DNA of 64,000 nt from Deferribacter abyssi (GTDB lineage Bacteria; Chrysiogenota; Deferribacteres; Deferribacterales; Deferribacteraceae). The notes beneath the pieces were generated by a model. It did not search any database. It was not told where the DNA came from and saw only the letters and a program-made list of their open reading frames with translations. This document shows positions 43,502 through 50,534 of the stretch, piece by piece. The translations under genes were made by a program, and so were the position numbers. The stretch covers positions 21,394-85,393 of the forward strand of contig NZ_JAQNCS010000010.1 in the NCBI RefSeq assembly GCF_049472655.1, in the 5' to 3' direction. Each line of letters begins with the position of its first letter. The first letter of the stretch is position 1.

Positions 43502-45184
43502 ATGTGTCCTGAACAGGTAAGTCAAAATGAATTTGAAGATATTATAAAAGAAGAGGATATTATACAGCTTGTTGGTTTTAAGCTTGGTGATGAGGAGTAT
43601 GCTATAGATATATTAAAAGTTCAAGAGATAATAAGAATGGTTGAGATTACATCTGTACCAAGGGTGGATCATTTTGTTCTTGGAGTGATGAACTTAAGGG
43701 GAAAGGTGATTCCTGTTGTGGATTTAAGACTTAGGTTTAATCTTGAGAAAAGTGATTTTGATAAGAATACGAGGATTATTGTAGTAACGTTTGAAAAAGA
43801 AAGTATTGGGTTTGTTGTAGATGAAGTTACTGAAGTTATGAGGATTACGAAAAGTATTGTGGAACCTACTCCACCTTTAGTAGGGTCTGTTGGACAAGAA
43901 TATATTCTAGGTATTTGTAAGTATAATGAGCGACTGATAATATTACTTGATATTGATAGAGTTATTTTTGGAGAAGGGAAATATGACGATAGTGATTTAA
44001 AGAAAAGGTTTTTAGCTAAGTCTGATACTATAGATTCTTCTCAGTTAATTGAATCGGATAGGGAAGTTGATGAGGATGTTATAAATACTAATAAGGTAGA
44101 TATGAACGTAGAAGAGGTGATTGAACAACAGGAGAAAGAAACAGAATTATATCATATGAGTGAAAATATGGCTGGTATGGATATGGGTTCAGATAAGTCA
44201 GAAGCGGAAGTTACATCTCAGCAGACAAAAGATCTTGATGATATAGATGTTTTGATTGCACAGGAGTTAGCTAAGCGCGAGAAGGAAACTGAAGAGCTGA
44301 TTAAAAAGAGAAAAACAAGATTACCTGATGCTCAAGAGGTTCTAGAGGATGCTTTAAAACAAAGTGAAGAAGTGTTGGGTAATGAAGAAGAACATATCTC
44401 TCAAGATGACCTTGATGCATTGATTGCGAAAGAATTAGCCAAAAGAGAAAAAGAAACAGAAGAGTTAATAAAAAGAAGAAAAGAAAAAAAAAAATTAAAT
44501 GATGAAGATGATAGTAAAAATTATGTTGCTATTGAGTCTAATGATTATGTAGAGAAGAAATCAGTTTCTGTAAATTCAGATCCAATAGTAATTGAAAGAG
44601 ATTCTTTAGAAGAGCTAAAAACTATAGCTGAGAAAATCATTAATGGTGAGACTGCAGAACTTGATATAGATATAAAAGGTGAAATAGGCGAGTTGTTAAA
44701 ATTACTTGTGGAAACTAAGAGAAGGTTGGATGTAGTAGAACCTACAGTAGATGATTCGTTTAAAAAGATACCCTCTGTCAAAGATTCTCTTGGTGATGTA
44801 ACCGAAAGGGCTGAAAATGCTGCATTTGATCTGATGAACAATGTTGAGAAAATGCTATCGGTTTACAAATCTATAGAGGATGACTTAAATGATTTGGAGA
44901 AGAATATTTATAGTGCTGATAAGAATTCCGCACTTTCCCAAATTGAAATTATTGAAAAAAGATTATCTGAGCTTGATAACATGGGATTTGAAATGTTAAA
45001 TTCTCTTGAGTTTCAGGATATTACAGAACAGAAAATAAGAAAGGTTATAAATTATACTGAAGAAATCGGTGCTAAGTTTGGTGCTATTCTAGGATATATG
45101 AAAGTAAAACAGATGCAAGGTGAACAGTTTAATGTGAGTCAGGAAGAGGTAGATAAATTGTTAAGTGATTTTGGGTTGAATTAG
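43502..45184 (+). CDS. CheW-CheZ fusion protein
   Basis: The N-terminal domain (about residues 20-160) is CheW-like: LVGFKLGDEEYAIDILKVQE and LGVMNLRGKVIPVVDLRLRF. The C-terminal part (about 410-545) is CheZ-like, a CheY-P phosphatase, with EFQDITEQKIRKVI aligning to the Escherichia DFQDLTGQ motif, including the catalytic Asp and Gln. Between them is an acidic linker that contains a repeat: LAKREKETEELIK occurs twice. It ends VDKLLSDFGLN. ATG 43502 follows a GAGG site. It is 560 residues. Confidence 0.85.
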   Translation: MCPEQVSQNEFEDIIKEEDIIQLVGFKLGDEEYAIDILKVQEIIRMVEITSVPRVDHFVLGVMNLRGKVIPVVDLRLRFNLEKSDFDKNTRIIVVTFEKESIGFVVDEVTEVMRITKSIVEPTPPLVGSVGQEYILGICKYNERLIILLDIDRVIFGEGKYDDSDLKKRFLAKSDTIDSSQLIESDREVDEDVINTNKVDMNVEEVIEQQEKETELYHMSENMAGMDMGSDKSEAEVTSQQTKDLDDIDVLIAQELAKREKETEELIKKRKTRLPDAQEVLEDALKQSEEVLGNEEEHISQDDLDALIAKELAKREKETEELIKRRKEKKKLNDEDDSKNYVAIESNDYVEKKSVSVNSDPIVIERDSLEELKTIAEKIINGETAELDIDIKGEIGELLKLLVETKRRLDVVEPTVDDSFKKIPSVKDSLGDVTERAENAAFDLMNNVEKMLSVYKSIEDDLNDLEKNIYSADKNSALSQIEIIEKRLSELDNMGFEMLNSLEFQDITEQKIRKVINYTEEIGAKFGAILGYMKVKQMQGEQFNVSQEEVDKLLSDFGLN

Positions 45185-45214
45185 CAGTTTTTTTTAGCTA
45201 TTAATAGTGCATAT

Positions 45215-45286
45215 AGGCGCGTAGCTCAGTGGGAGAGCACTGCGTTGACGTCGCAGGAGTCGGCGGTTCAATCCCGCCCGCGCCTA
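45215..45286 (+). tRNA. tRNA-Val (anticodon GAC)
   Basis: The cloverleaf is complete: 7-bp acceptor (AGGCGCG with CGCGCCT), D arm GCTC/GAGC, anticodon arm CTGCG/CGCAG with loop TTGACGT and anticodon GAC, variable GAGTC, and T arm GGCGG TTCAATC CCGCC. The 3' A is at 45286 and CCA is not encoded. The integrase stop on the other strand overlaps its last three bases, so this is the likely integration site. Confidence 0.92.
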
Positions 45287-46477
45287 TTTTGATTTATCTT
45301 TTATATCAATAAGTTGTGAGTTTTGATTTTTCGAGTGTAACGAAATTGTAACGAAATTTGCAAATCTTGAAGTTTCTGGTCTGAAATTTTCAATATAACG
45401 GGCGTACCTTTGAAAGAGCATTTGCATATTTGAATGTCCCATTTGTTTGGCCACATAATGAGGGTTTTCTCCTGCGATGAGAGATAGAACGGCATAGGTG
45501 TGTCTGGTCTGGTAAAGTTGTCTGTATCTGATACCTAAGCGCTTAAGTGCAGGGCGCCAGTAATATTGCACTATGCTTTTTGAACTTGTATAAGGTTTGC
45601 CGTCTTTATTGAGGAACATAAACTCTGATTTCATAAAAGTTGCAGCTTTATGTGATTTTAAAATTTCCTGTAATAGTGGAATAATATCTATTACACGTGT
45701 GGAGTAAATTGTTTTTGTTCCTGATAGGCGGTGGTTACTGAAACTTTCTTTGATGTAGTAGGTCCAGTTGTTTGTATCAAGGTTTTCCCATTTAGCTGCC
45801 AATGCTTCGCCAGTTCTGCAACCTGTAAAGAAAAGAAATGCAAGTAACGGGTAAAGGTGAGGGTATTGTTTTTTGAAGTATTCAAGAATTGTGATCATTT
45901 CCTCTCTTGTAAAAGGCTCAATATCTGGTTTGGGCTGTTTTAAGTGTTTTATGTGCACTGTTGGATTGTTTGAAATATATTCTTTTGCTTCGGCATACTT
46001 GAATAAAAGTTTTATGGTAGAAATAGCATTATTTACTGTTTTTGGTTTTCGGCCTTGAGCAAACTCAGTGATCCATTGCTCTATATCGATTGGTTTGATT
46101 TTATCTATCTGATATTGGCCAAAGTGAGCAATAAAATCTTTGAGCTCTTTTTTAGTATTTTTTATTGTGCTATAAGAGAGCAATCCTGCTTTATATTTAT
46201 TTTCTTTTGAAGCTGTAAATTCATTGGCCACTTCGTAAAGTTTTTTGGGTTGGGACTTCTTAAATCCGAACAGCTCTAATCTTTTTGATTCCGGGAAATA
46301 ATCAGCATAATTGAAAATGTCCAGGGCTATTTTGTTTTTTATTTCCGAGAGTAATCTTTCAGCATATTTGCGGTTGGTCTTTGTGTCGGTGATGCCTAAA
46401 GACTCATAACATCTGATGCCTTTGTAAGTAAAATTCAGCCAGAGTATTCCGTTCCTTGCATATACGCCCATGGGCAT
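45284..46477 (-). CDS. int: Tyrosine-type phage integrase
   Basis: The enzyme cuts and joins DNA at the attachment sites. An arm-type DNA-binding N-terminus (MPMGVYARNGILWLNFTYKG) is followed by a core-binding domain and a catalytic domain. Catalytic Arg is in FTGCRTGEALAAKW, the HxxR-type pair in TRHTYAV and MGHSN, and Tyr in YARYI. It is 397 residues. The stop codon is TAG at 45284-45286, overlapping the tRNA. It is the last gene of a leftward unit. Confidence 0.93.
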   Translation of the reverse strand: MPMGVYARNGILWLNFTYKGIRCYESLGITDTKTNRKYAERLLSEIKNKIALDIFNYADYFPESKRLELFGFKKSQPKKLYEVANEFTASKENKYKAGLLSYSTIKNTKKELKDFIAHFGQYQIDKIKPIDIEQWITEFAQGRKPKTVNNAISTIKLLFKYAEAKEYISNNPTVHIKHLKQPKPDIEPFTREEMITILEYFKKQYPHLYPLLAFLFFTGCRTGEALAAKWENLDTNNWTYYIKESFSNHRLSGTKTIYSTRVIDIIPLLQEILKSHKAATFMKSEFMFLNKDGKPYTSSKSIVQYYWRPALKRLGIRYRQLYQTRHTYAVLSLIAGENPHYVAKQMGHSNMQMLFQRYARYIENFRPETSRFANFVTISLHSKNQNSQLIDIKDKSK

Positions 46478-46478
46478 A

Positions 46479-46772
46479 TCAATACTCCAGACCTAAAAAT
46501 TTATAAAGAGCTTTTTTCTTAAACCTTGTGGCCATTCCGTTTTTCTTTACATAGGTATTTGGTGGGAAAAATCCTTGCTTTAATTTTTGCTGGACTGCAT
46601 CTTTGGTTGCAAGCTTTAAAAGCTGTCTAACCTCTTCTATTGTAAGCAAAGCATCATCTTTGTACATAGAAGCAACCTTTTCTTTTAAACTTTTAACCTC
46701 AGCAGTGGCGTCAACTACAGCTATCACACCGTCATCGGTGATTATAGTTTTACTGTAGACTTCTATTGGCAT
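46479..46772 (-). CDS. Small DNA-binding protein, possibly excisionase-like
   Basis: The 97-residue protein has a region with the look of a winged or MerR-like helix-turn-helix (LLTIEEVRQLLKLATKDAVQ) and a basic tail (MATRFKKKALYKFLG). It lies directly next to the integrase, 1 base apart, which is where excisionases are often found. The assignment is by position and general form only. Confidence 0.55.
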   Translation of the reverse strand: MPIEVYSKTIITDDGVIAVVDATAEVKSLKEKVASMYKDDALLTIEEVRQLLKLATKDAVQQKLKQGFFPPNTYVKKNGMATRFKKKALYKFLGLEY

Positions 46773-46776
46773 AGGC

Positions 46777-47013
46777 TCACTCCTGCACTCCTATTTCTTG
46801 TATGCAAAAATTATAACCTTCTAAACATCCATACTTATCATTGATGTATTTGTCACATTTTTTACAATCTTTTATTCTCCCTGGGGAGCAATTCTGGGGA
46901 TTGTAGCATGGCATCAAATCACCTATTCTGCATCCGCATTCGAGAACTTCGTCAAAGAGTCCATCGTAACCGTTTTCTTTTAGATATTTTATGACGATGT
47001 CTTTTACGGTCAT
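46777..47013 (-). CDS. Cys-rich small prophage protein
   Basis: I do not recognise this 78-residue protein. It has eight or so Cys, many in pairs (CGC, CDKC-like CKKC, CLEGYNFC), so it may bind zinc. It is 4 bases from its neighbour in the leftward unit and has GAGTG upstream of the ATG. No membrane segment is visible. Confidence 0.6.
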   Translation of the reverse strand: MTVKDIVIKYLKENGYDGLFDEVLECGCRIGDLMPCYNPQNCSPGRIKDCKKCDKYINDKYGCLEGYNFCIQEIGVQE

Positions 47014-47016
47014 GGC

Positions 47017-47247
47017 TCACTCCTGTCTTTCGTCTATTAGTTTATTGACATAGATTGTGCGTTTGCAGGTGAAGATGGCAGTGACTTTGTTATCGGGTAC
47101 TTTGATTGGTTCTTCAAAGAAAGGACACCAGTCTCCGCATTCCACGGTCATATTTTCTGGGGTTGATACAAATGGGCAAAATTGGGATTTTAGCTTTCCA
47201 GCCCTTTCAAGATATAATTTACCATATTCATCAATTTTTGCTATCAT
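47017..47247 (-). CDS. Small prophage protein, possibly zinc-binding
   Basis: Unrecognised. I set the start at MIAKIDEYG, at 47247, because GGAGG lies upstream of it, while the longer form from 47280 has none. The middle is Cys-rich (CPFVST, CGDWCPFF, CKRT), which suggests a metal site. About 76 residues. It belongs to the leftward operon. Confidence 0.6.
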   Translation of the reverse strand: MIAKIDEYGKLYLERAGKLKSQFCPFVSTPENMTVECGDWCPFFEEPIKVPDNKVTAIFTCKRTIYVNKLIDERQE

Positions 47248-47270
47248 CTTATACCTCCAATTTTTTCCCT

Positions 47271-47684
47271 CTATACACATTTAAGTTGCTTTAAATACTC
47301 ATCGCATTGTTTGATGCCATGGTTTAAAAATACTTCGTCTGCATGGATCAGGATATTTGCCAGCTGGCCACGAGCAAGGTTAAGTCTTCTAAGGATTTGT
47401 TTTTCGTATGGGAGTTTGCTTTCCTGGAGGATTACAGTGGCAAAAGATAGAAGCTCAAGTACAATCATTAGCTGAGCGAACCCATTGCCAATTGGTGGAT
47501 CCAACTGTAATAATTTTTTTCGGCATATTTCGATTTGTTTGGATAGAAGTCTCTTTTCTACAAGATTGCTGGCATTGTTTATCAGGGATACGGTGTTTTT
47601 GAGCTTACCAAAATGGTTTGATAAGGCCTTTAAGATTCCGTACGCGAGTTCAAGGCTTACGTAGACTTTCATCCGTTTTGTCAT
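47271..47684 (-). CDS. Helical prophage protein of unknown function
   Basis: This 137-residue protein is mostly helix with long Leu-rich stretches. Nothing in it matches a family I know. AAGAGGA lies before the ATG. It has no signal peptide. Its partners are unknown, but it is in a row of closely spaced leftward genes, so the unit is probably co-transcribed. Confidence 0.6.
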   Translation of the reverse strand: MTKRMKVYVSLELAYGILKALSNHFGKLKNTVSLINNASNLVEKRLLSKQIEICRKKLLQLDPPIGNGFAQLMIVLELLSFATVILQESKLPYEKQILRRLNLARGQLANILIHADEVFLNHGIKQCDEYLKQLKCV

Positions 47685-47693
47685 TTTATCCTC

Positions 47694-48245
47694 TTATGAG
47701 TTTGCTTCCTTTATTTGTCCTATAGGTGTGATTTCTCGGTAGAATGCTAAAATCTTTTTCACATAAGATTCTTTGCCTTTACAGTTTTTAAAAATATCAT
47801 AAAGAGTTGTCCGCGGGATATTTTGAAAGTGTTGTTGATGAAGCTTATAGATAGATAGATTGTTTGCCTGGGCATATTGGTTAATTGTTTTTACCACTTC
47901 TGGAGAGATTGTGATTGTGGTATCATCTTTGGATTTGGGTTGTTTGGACGGTTTGTTTTCATTTTTTGTGGTGTCTGAGGTTTTTTCTATTACTTTTTTG
48001 AGGATAGAGCCTAAATCTTTGGGTTCTGGATTTGGTGCATTATCTGTGTTTGAAGTAGTTTTATCTGTTGTGGTGGAATAATTGATATATTCTGGATTAC
48101 AAAAGTATTTGAAAGTTATGCTGATTTTTACAACAAATGGTAGATGACAGTTTGGACATGAGATTTCTGAAAATTCTTCAAAGAAGCTTAGTTGTTTTTT
48201 AAAAAACGTATCGCAATATGGGCATCTAATATTGTGTGCTGGCAT
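47694..48245 (-). CDS. Zinc-ribbon and helix-turn-helix-like prophage protein
   Basis: The N-terminus holds a zinc ribbon (CPYC and CPNC, about residues 8-34). A long polar, Thr- and Lys-rich linker follows. The C-terminal part (ISPEVVKTINQYAQANNLSIYK, then LYDIFKNCKGKESYVKKILA) may be a DNA-binding helical domain. AAGGAG precedes the ATG. The combination suggests a regulator, but no family was recognised. Confidence 0.6.
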   Translation of the reverse strand: MPAHNIRCPYCDTFFKKQLSFFEEFSEISCPNCHLPFVVKISITFKYFCNPEYINYSTTTDKTTSNTDNAPNPEPKDLGSILKKVIEKTSDTTKNENKPSKQPKSKDDTTITISPEVVKTINQYAQANNLSIYKLHQQHFQNIPRTTLYDIFKNCKGKESYVKKILAFYREITPIGQIKEANS

Positions 48246-48255
48246 GATTGACTCC

Positions 48256-48375
48256 TTAATTTAATCTTCCTGATTTTTTTAAAAGACGGGCGTATTTTTT
48301 TACTTTTGGGTCGTTTTTTCTGGTAAGGAACCAGGTGTAGTGGATTTGGCCATTGTAAATTTCTTTGATGAGCAT
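48256..48375 (-). CDS. Very small basic prophage protein
   Basis: Read by eye: 39 residues, starting MLIKEIYNGQIHYTWFLTRK and ending LLKKSGRLN, very basic. A good site, GGAGGT, lies 5 bases before the ATG, and those bases form the end of the preceding small gene. It is too short for normal ORF cut-offs, but spacing and ribosome site support translation. Confidence 0.5.
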   Translation of the reverse strand: MLIKEIYNGQIHYTWFLTRKNDPKVKKYARLLKKSGRLN

Positions 48376-48378
48376 GGT

Positions 48379-48480
48379 TTACCTCCGGGTCGATATTTTG
48401 TAGTGAAACAAAACAAGCAAAAGAAGGATTCCACCTATCATTCCGGAAAGAAATCCTAACCAAAATGCAAGGTAAATCAT
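48379..48480 (-). CDS. Very small single-helix membrane protein
   Basis: Read by eye: 33 residues, MIYLAFWLGFLSGMIGGILL and on to FHYKISTRR, a single membrane helix with a basic C-terminus. Its start overlaps the stop of the upstream gene by 4 bases (ATGA), and its last codons carry the ribosome site of the next gene. A holin-like or regulator role is possible but not shown. Confidence 0.5.
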   Translation of the reverse strand: MIYLAFWLGFLSGMIGGILLLLVLFHYKISTRR

Positions 48481-48662
48481 GATGCTGCCTCTTCTCTAAT
48501 GGTTGCTTTCACATAACAATAAAAGTCTTCCAAAGAATCAAAGCCTTCTTTGGCTAAATAATCGATTGCGTCTGCTACGATATAACCCGTTTTAAAAACC
48601 TTTTCACAAAATTCGTGAGAGCTGTTGCTATCGATTGCAAGCTTGAAAAGTTCTTTAAACAT
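48477..48662 (-). CDS. Small acidic prophage protein
   Basis: Unrecognised 61-residue protein, helical and acidic (MFKELFKLAIDSNSSHEFCE, VKATIREEAAS). AGGAGG lies before its ATG and it overlaps the next small gene by 4 bases. Its first part overlaps the end of the longer minus-strand frame at 48575-49399. Confidence 0.55.
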   Translation of the reverse strand: MFKELFKLAIDSNSSHEFCEKVFKTGYIVADAIDYLAKEGFDSLEDFYCYVKATIREEAAS

Positions 48663-49399
48663 GATGGCCTCCTTTGATTGTTGTTTTCATTCTTTAATTT
48701 TCGCAATTCTTCTGATGCTTCGCACATTGCCATTGCCTGTTGGAGTAAAAAATCAGTAATGACCGACTCGCCTCCCTTTGTGCTATAATTTTGAATGTGG
48801 TTTTTAATTTCGATAGGAGGCGAGTCGGAATGAGTGGTGTTGGCATTATTAGTATTATTGCATCCTTTATTGCAGCTGCTGGCGGTGTTGCCGCTGCTGT
48901 TATTGCTGCCAGATTGCAGCTCTATCTCAGAAAGGAGCGGTATAAGGAGTTCATCTATCAAAGAAGCTTTGAGGGAGTTGTAGAAATTGCAGAAAAAGCG
49001 GGCCTCATCTATACGGCTATAATTAGATACTCCAAAGGACATCCTTATATTACTTCTTTTGAGGATGCTGAGATTAGAGACGATGCTGTCGAAATGTCTG
49101 ATATAGGTAAGTATTGCGATCTTATAATGGGAGCCGTTATCGAGCTCTCTAATTCCCTTCACAGGTATAGGGTCTTCCTTCCTGAGAATATTGTAAATAT
49201 ATGCGATGGTTATTGCTATGCAATTGCTAAGCATTTTGCTGAGGTCAAAAAACAAGGGTTCGTAGACACCAAGAAGGGCGAAATGAAAAGGATTGTCAGA
49301 GCTCTTTTTGATAAACTCAATATGGCTATAAGGCGGGAGTTTGGAGTGGATAAAATCTTTCAGGATATCCGCAGGACTTTTTAAGATGTTTTTATCCAT
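48575..49399 (-). CDS. Uncertain antisense reading frame opposite 48830-49384
   Basis: This 274-codon frame starts 6 bases after AAGGGAG and just downstream of a strong leftward promoter (49431-49459), which supports translation. Against it, it lies in the same codon register as the plus-strand gene, so a shadow is expected, and it has a low-complexity Ser/Asn/Cys stretch (SNNSSGNTASSCNKGCN) opposite the membrane helix. Its end overlaps the next gene by 88 bases. I favour the plus gene but cannot exclude this one. Confidence 0.3.
   Translation of the reverse strand: MDKNILKSPADILKDFIHSKLPPYSHIEFIKKSSDNPFHFALLGVYEPLFFDLSKMLSNCIAITIAYIYNILRKEDPIPVKGIRELDNGSHYKIAILTYIRHFDSIVSNLSILKRSNIRMSFGVSNYSRIDEARFFCNFYNSLKASLIDELLIPLLSEIELQSGSNNSSGNTASSCNKGCNNTNNANTTHSDSPPIEIKNHIQNYSTKGGESVITDFLLQQAMAMCEASEELRKLKNENNNQRRPSCLKNFSSLQSIATALTNFVKRFLKRVIS
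48763..48828. repeat. Perfect 13-bp inverted repeat around a promoter
   Basis: CCGACTCGCCTCC at 48763-48775 and its exact complement GGAGGCGAGTCGG at 48816-48828 flank 40 bases. The right arm contains the ribosome site of the plus gene at 48830. The left arm has the same ribosome site facing the other way. A TATAAT with an upstream TG lies between them at 48784-48789. Confidence 0.75.
48781..48789 (+). promoter_or_regulatory. Extended -10 promoter for the membrane gene at 48830
   Basis: TGCTATAAT is an extended -10 box. The -35 region is weak (near TGACCG at 48760) and overlaps the left arm of the inverted repeat, so a protein bound there could control it. Confidence 0.5.
48830..49384 (+). 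CDS. Prophage membrane-anchored protein of unknown function
   Basis: ATG 48830 follows AGGAGGCGAG. The 184-residue product begins with a Gly/Ala-rich membrane helix (about residues 4-28) and then a charged, helical cytoplasmic or periplasmic part (KERYKEFIYQRSFEGVVEIA). No family was recognised. It sits opposite the leftward operon promoter region, in the part of a prophage where lysogenic conversion and defence genes are often found. Confidence 0.6.
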   Translation: MSGVGIISIIASFIAAAGGVAAAVIAARLQLYLRKERYKEFIYQRSFEGVVEIAEKAGLIYTAIIRYSKGHPYITSFEDAEIRDDAVEMSDIGKYCDLIMGAVIELSNSLHRYRVFLPENIVNICDGYCYAIAKHFAEVKKQGFVDTKKGEMKRIVRALFDKLNMAIRREFGVDKIFQDIRRTF

Positions 49400-49430
49400 G
49401 TGTTGCTCCCTTCTTTGTGGTGTTATGGAT

Positions 49431-49459
49431 AAGATAGTTCACAAATTGTGATATGTCAA
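49431..49459 (-). promoter_or_regulatory. Leftward promoter with an operator in its spacer
   Basis: On the minus strand, TTGACA (49454-49459) and TATCTT (49431-49436) are exactly 17 bases apart. The palindrome TCACAAATTGTGA (49439-49451) fills the spacer, so a bound repressor would block the promoter. It would drive the leftward operon that ends in the integrase. Confidence 0.7.
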
Positions 49460-49481
49460 TATATATTTTCACAAAGTGTGA
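49439..49481. promoter_or_regulatory. Tandem operator-like palindromes
   Basis: TCACAAATTGTGA at 49439-49451 and TCACAAAGTGTGA at 49469-49481 are both palindromic and lie 30 bases apart centre to centre, about three helical turns. A related half site, TTCACAAAATGT, occurs in the repressor-Cro intergenic region near 52819. They are likely binding sites of the prophage repressor. Confidence 0.6.
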
Positions 49482-49531
49482 TATAAGTGTCATCCGTTTA
49501 CAAGTTGGGTGAATTTTTAGGTAAATTTGGG

Positions 49532-49561
49532 TTGCGGGGATAATTTTGTATATGCTAAAAT
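49532..49561 (+). promoter_or_regulatory. Possible promoter for the RexA-like gene
   Basis: TTGCGG at 49532-49537 and TAAAAT at 49556-49561, 18 bases apart, with TGC before the -10 box. It lies downstream of the palindromes and 19-30 bases before the rexA ribosome site, so it could stay active while the repressor is bound. Confidence 0.45.
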
Positions 49562-49589
49562 TTTAACTAAATGGTAAAGGGAGGATGTG

Positions 49590-50534
49590 ATGAAGATTAT
49601 ATATTACTATTATTACCTTAGAGAAAAAGAAAGCGGTAGAGAGTTAAAAGTTGATATTAGAAATTTTGTTGATTCATTTGTAAAATCAAAAAACATTAAT
49701 TTAAAAAATAAAATTAAATATATTGATGATAATATTTATTTGCTGAGAGATGCGAATAATTTTTATCTTTTTTTAAGAACAAGAAAAGATGAAATTATAA
49801 AAAAAATTGATTCAAATAATTTGGATATTCAAGATATTTATAATTTATTAAGGGAAAATGAAAAGCTTGGTTTTACTTCTTTTATTTATTTTGGGGATTG
49901 TTTTTGTGGACTTGCCTCTACAATGTCTGGCCCAAAAGATTCTATTTTATCTTATTTTATAGAATACTTGCTTAAGTTAGTTGGAGTTAATGAATATGAA
50001 TTTGTATTAAAACCTATGCCTACTAAAGTTACTAAAAATGAGGCATTAAGATTTGGGTATATAGGTAAGACTGTATTTGAGGTCAATCCTCAACATAAGG
50101 TTTTTAAAGGACTTGCTCAAACGTTGGGTTTTACTGATCAAGAAGTAGATGGATTAGAAATAATTATTAAACCTAAAAACAGGAAAAATATTAAATATAG
50201 TTTTAGTAACATAGTTGATAATATTTTAGATGAAGGTGAAAATTTTGGTGTTAAAAAGTTTGTTTTTAAAGCAAAGAATGATATTAATGAAACATTAAAT
50301 GAGTTGTTTATAATTGGTAATGGTTATGTATATGATTATATTAATTATCCAAAAGAAAAACTTATTTTTGATACTTTTAATTTTAAAATTAATAATAATA
50401 GGGAATTGCAGGTTAAATTAATTGAATTTAAAAGGGATAAAAATTATGAAAGAGACGAAAGCTTACAAAGTTTTTTTGATAATTTTTCAGCTGTTTCCTG
50501 GGATAATATTTCTTTTAATACCGCCACTGAATAA
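49590..50534 (+). CDS. rexA: RexA-like phage exclusion sensor
   Basis: In phage lambda, RexA senses replication or recombination complexes of an infecting phage and activates RexB. This 314-residue protein matches lambda RexA along most of its length, as I recall that sequence: here ENEKLGFTSFIYFGD (about 89-103) against DDESLGFPSFLFVEGD; GYIGKTVFEV (156-165) against HFIGRTTVKV; LEIIIKPKNRKNIK (189-202) against LDIVIKPKFKRDIK; and FKAKND near 226. The C-terminus is longer than the 279 residues of lambda RexA. ATG 49590 follows GGGAGG. It overlaps rexB by 89 bases. Confidence 0.78.
   Translation: MKIIYYYYYLREKESGRELKVDIRNFVDSFVKSKNINLKNKIKYIDDNIYLLRDANNFYLFLRTRKDEIIKKIDSNNLDIQDIYNLLRENEKLGFTSFIYFGDCFCGLASTMSGPKDSILSYFIEYLLKLVGVNEYEFVLKPMPTKVTKNEALRFGYIGKTVFEVNPQHKVFKGLAQTLGFTDQEVDGLEIIIKPKNRKNIKYSFSNIVDNILDEGENFGVKKFVFKAKNDINETLNELFIIGNGYVYDYINYPKEKLIFDTFNFKINNNRELQVKLIEFKRDKNYERDESLQSFFDNFSAVSWDNISFNTATE

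Noticed and set aside
48188..48463. 91-codon minus-strand frame
   Set aside because: It covers two better small genes that have proper ribosome sites; its own start has none.
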